Source: Pontiella sulfatireligans
GTDB taxonomy: Bacteria; Verrucomicrobiota; Kiritimatiellia; Kiritimatiellales; Pontiellaceae
Length of the DNA: 64,000 bases
Reading direction: 5' to 3'
Assembly (NCBI RefSeq): GCF_900890705.1
Contig: NZ_CAAHFH010000001.1
Location: 1,302,001-1,366,000, forward strand
The notes beneath the pieces are model-generated. The model was given only the letters and a program-made list of their open reading frames with translations. It was not told the origin of the DNA and did no database searches. Each line of letters starts with the position of its first letter. The first letter of the stretch is position 1. Of the stretch, positions 63,990-64,000 are shown in pieces. The translations under genes were made by a program, and so were the position numbers.

Positions 63990-64000
63990 TCGTTAAGATG
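63986..64000 (+). CDS. Start of the next V-ATPase gene, probably subunit I
   Basis: ATGATCGTTAAGATG (M-I-V-K-M) begins in the ATGA overlap with subunit D and runs off the window. The opening M-I-V-x-M and the operon order suit the membrane subunit I (stator a), but only five codons are visible. Confidence 0.6.

Overview
The window looks like a chromosome segment of a marine, anaerobic member of the Kiritimatiellota (PVC superphylum, Pontiella-like). This is inferred from the mix of secreted carbohydrate-active enzymes with a sulfatase, a PEP-CTERM protein, a Rex-linked NAD-dependent [FeFe]-hydrogenase operon, an orphan GspD secretin and a V-type ATPase operon. No rRNA or taxonomic marker search was possible.

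Region 1 (1-39351) is a polysaccharide-degradation island read entirely from the minus strand. In transcription order it holds: a hybrid two-component regulator (39351-36319); a secreted protein made of two copies of an unrecognised domain (35988-34576); a PEP-CTERM protein (34476-33715) followed by two hairpin/U-tract terminators; a 1486-aa multidomain protein carrying a third copy of the same domain; a PL8-type lyase; a BNR-propeller protein; GH105; GH95; sulfatase; GH2; a DUF5703 glycosidase; GH43; a beta-helix protein; a second GH2; a GH43-like/CARDB protein; a vWA-like protein; a GH29 fucosidase; and the start of a URO-D family gene. Most enzymes carry Sec signal peptides. Many junctions are overlapping or nearly so (GTGA, TAATG, ATGA), which points to long polycistronic messages. 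Lyase, unsaturated-uronyl hydrolase, two fucosidase families, two GH2 enzymes and a sulfatase together suggest a fucosylated, uronate-containing, sulfated polymer. A fucosylated glycosaminoglycan or algal/microbial exopolymer would fit, but the substrate is inference. No SusC/SusD pair, transporter or sulfatase-maturing enzyme is present. The island shows wear: a GH105 gene remnant lies directly behind the PL8 stop codon, and another 3' gene remnant lies directly behind the vWA stop.

Region 2 (39352-40840) is a boundary. It carries a 3' fragment of tRNA-Leu(CAA), then rex, then a divergent regulatory region with Rex-like operators and a large leader hairpin.

Region 3 (40841-64000) is housekeeping DNA, mostly on the plus strand. 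It holds a five-gene electron-bifurcating-type [FeFe]-hydrogenase operon ending in a clear terminator; gspD, a MurC/Mpl-like ligase and a TrmH-family methyltransferase; a 59-aa ribbon-helix-helix protein; a PanE-like reductase; a flavin reductase gene interrupted by one in-frame TGA; trhO; PPK2; a SulP transporter and a Pmp3-like peptide (minus strand); recA; a glutaminyl-cyclase-like lipoprotein; and V-ATPase genes E, DUF2764, A, B, D and the first codons of I. Intergenic palindromes recur (34510, 40716, 54590, 56373, 57901) and look like genome-specific repeat elements.
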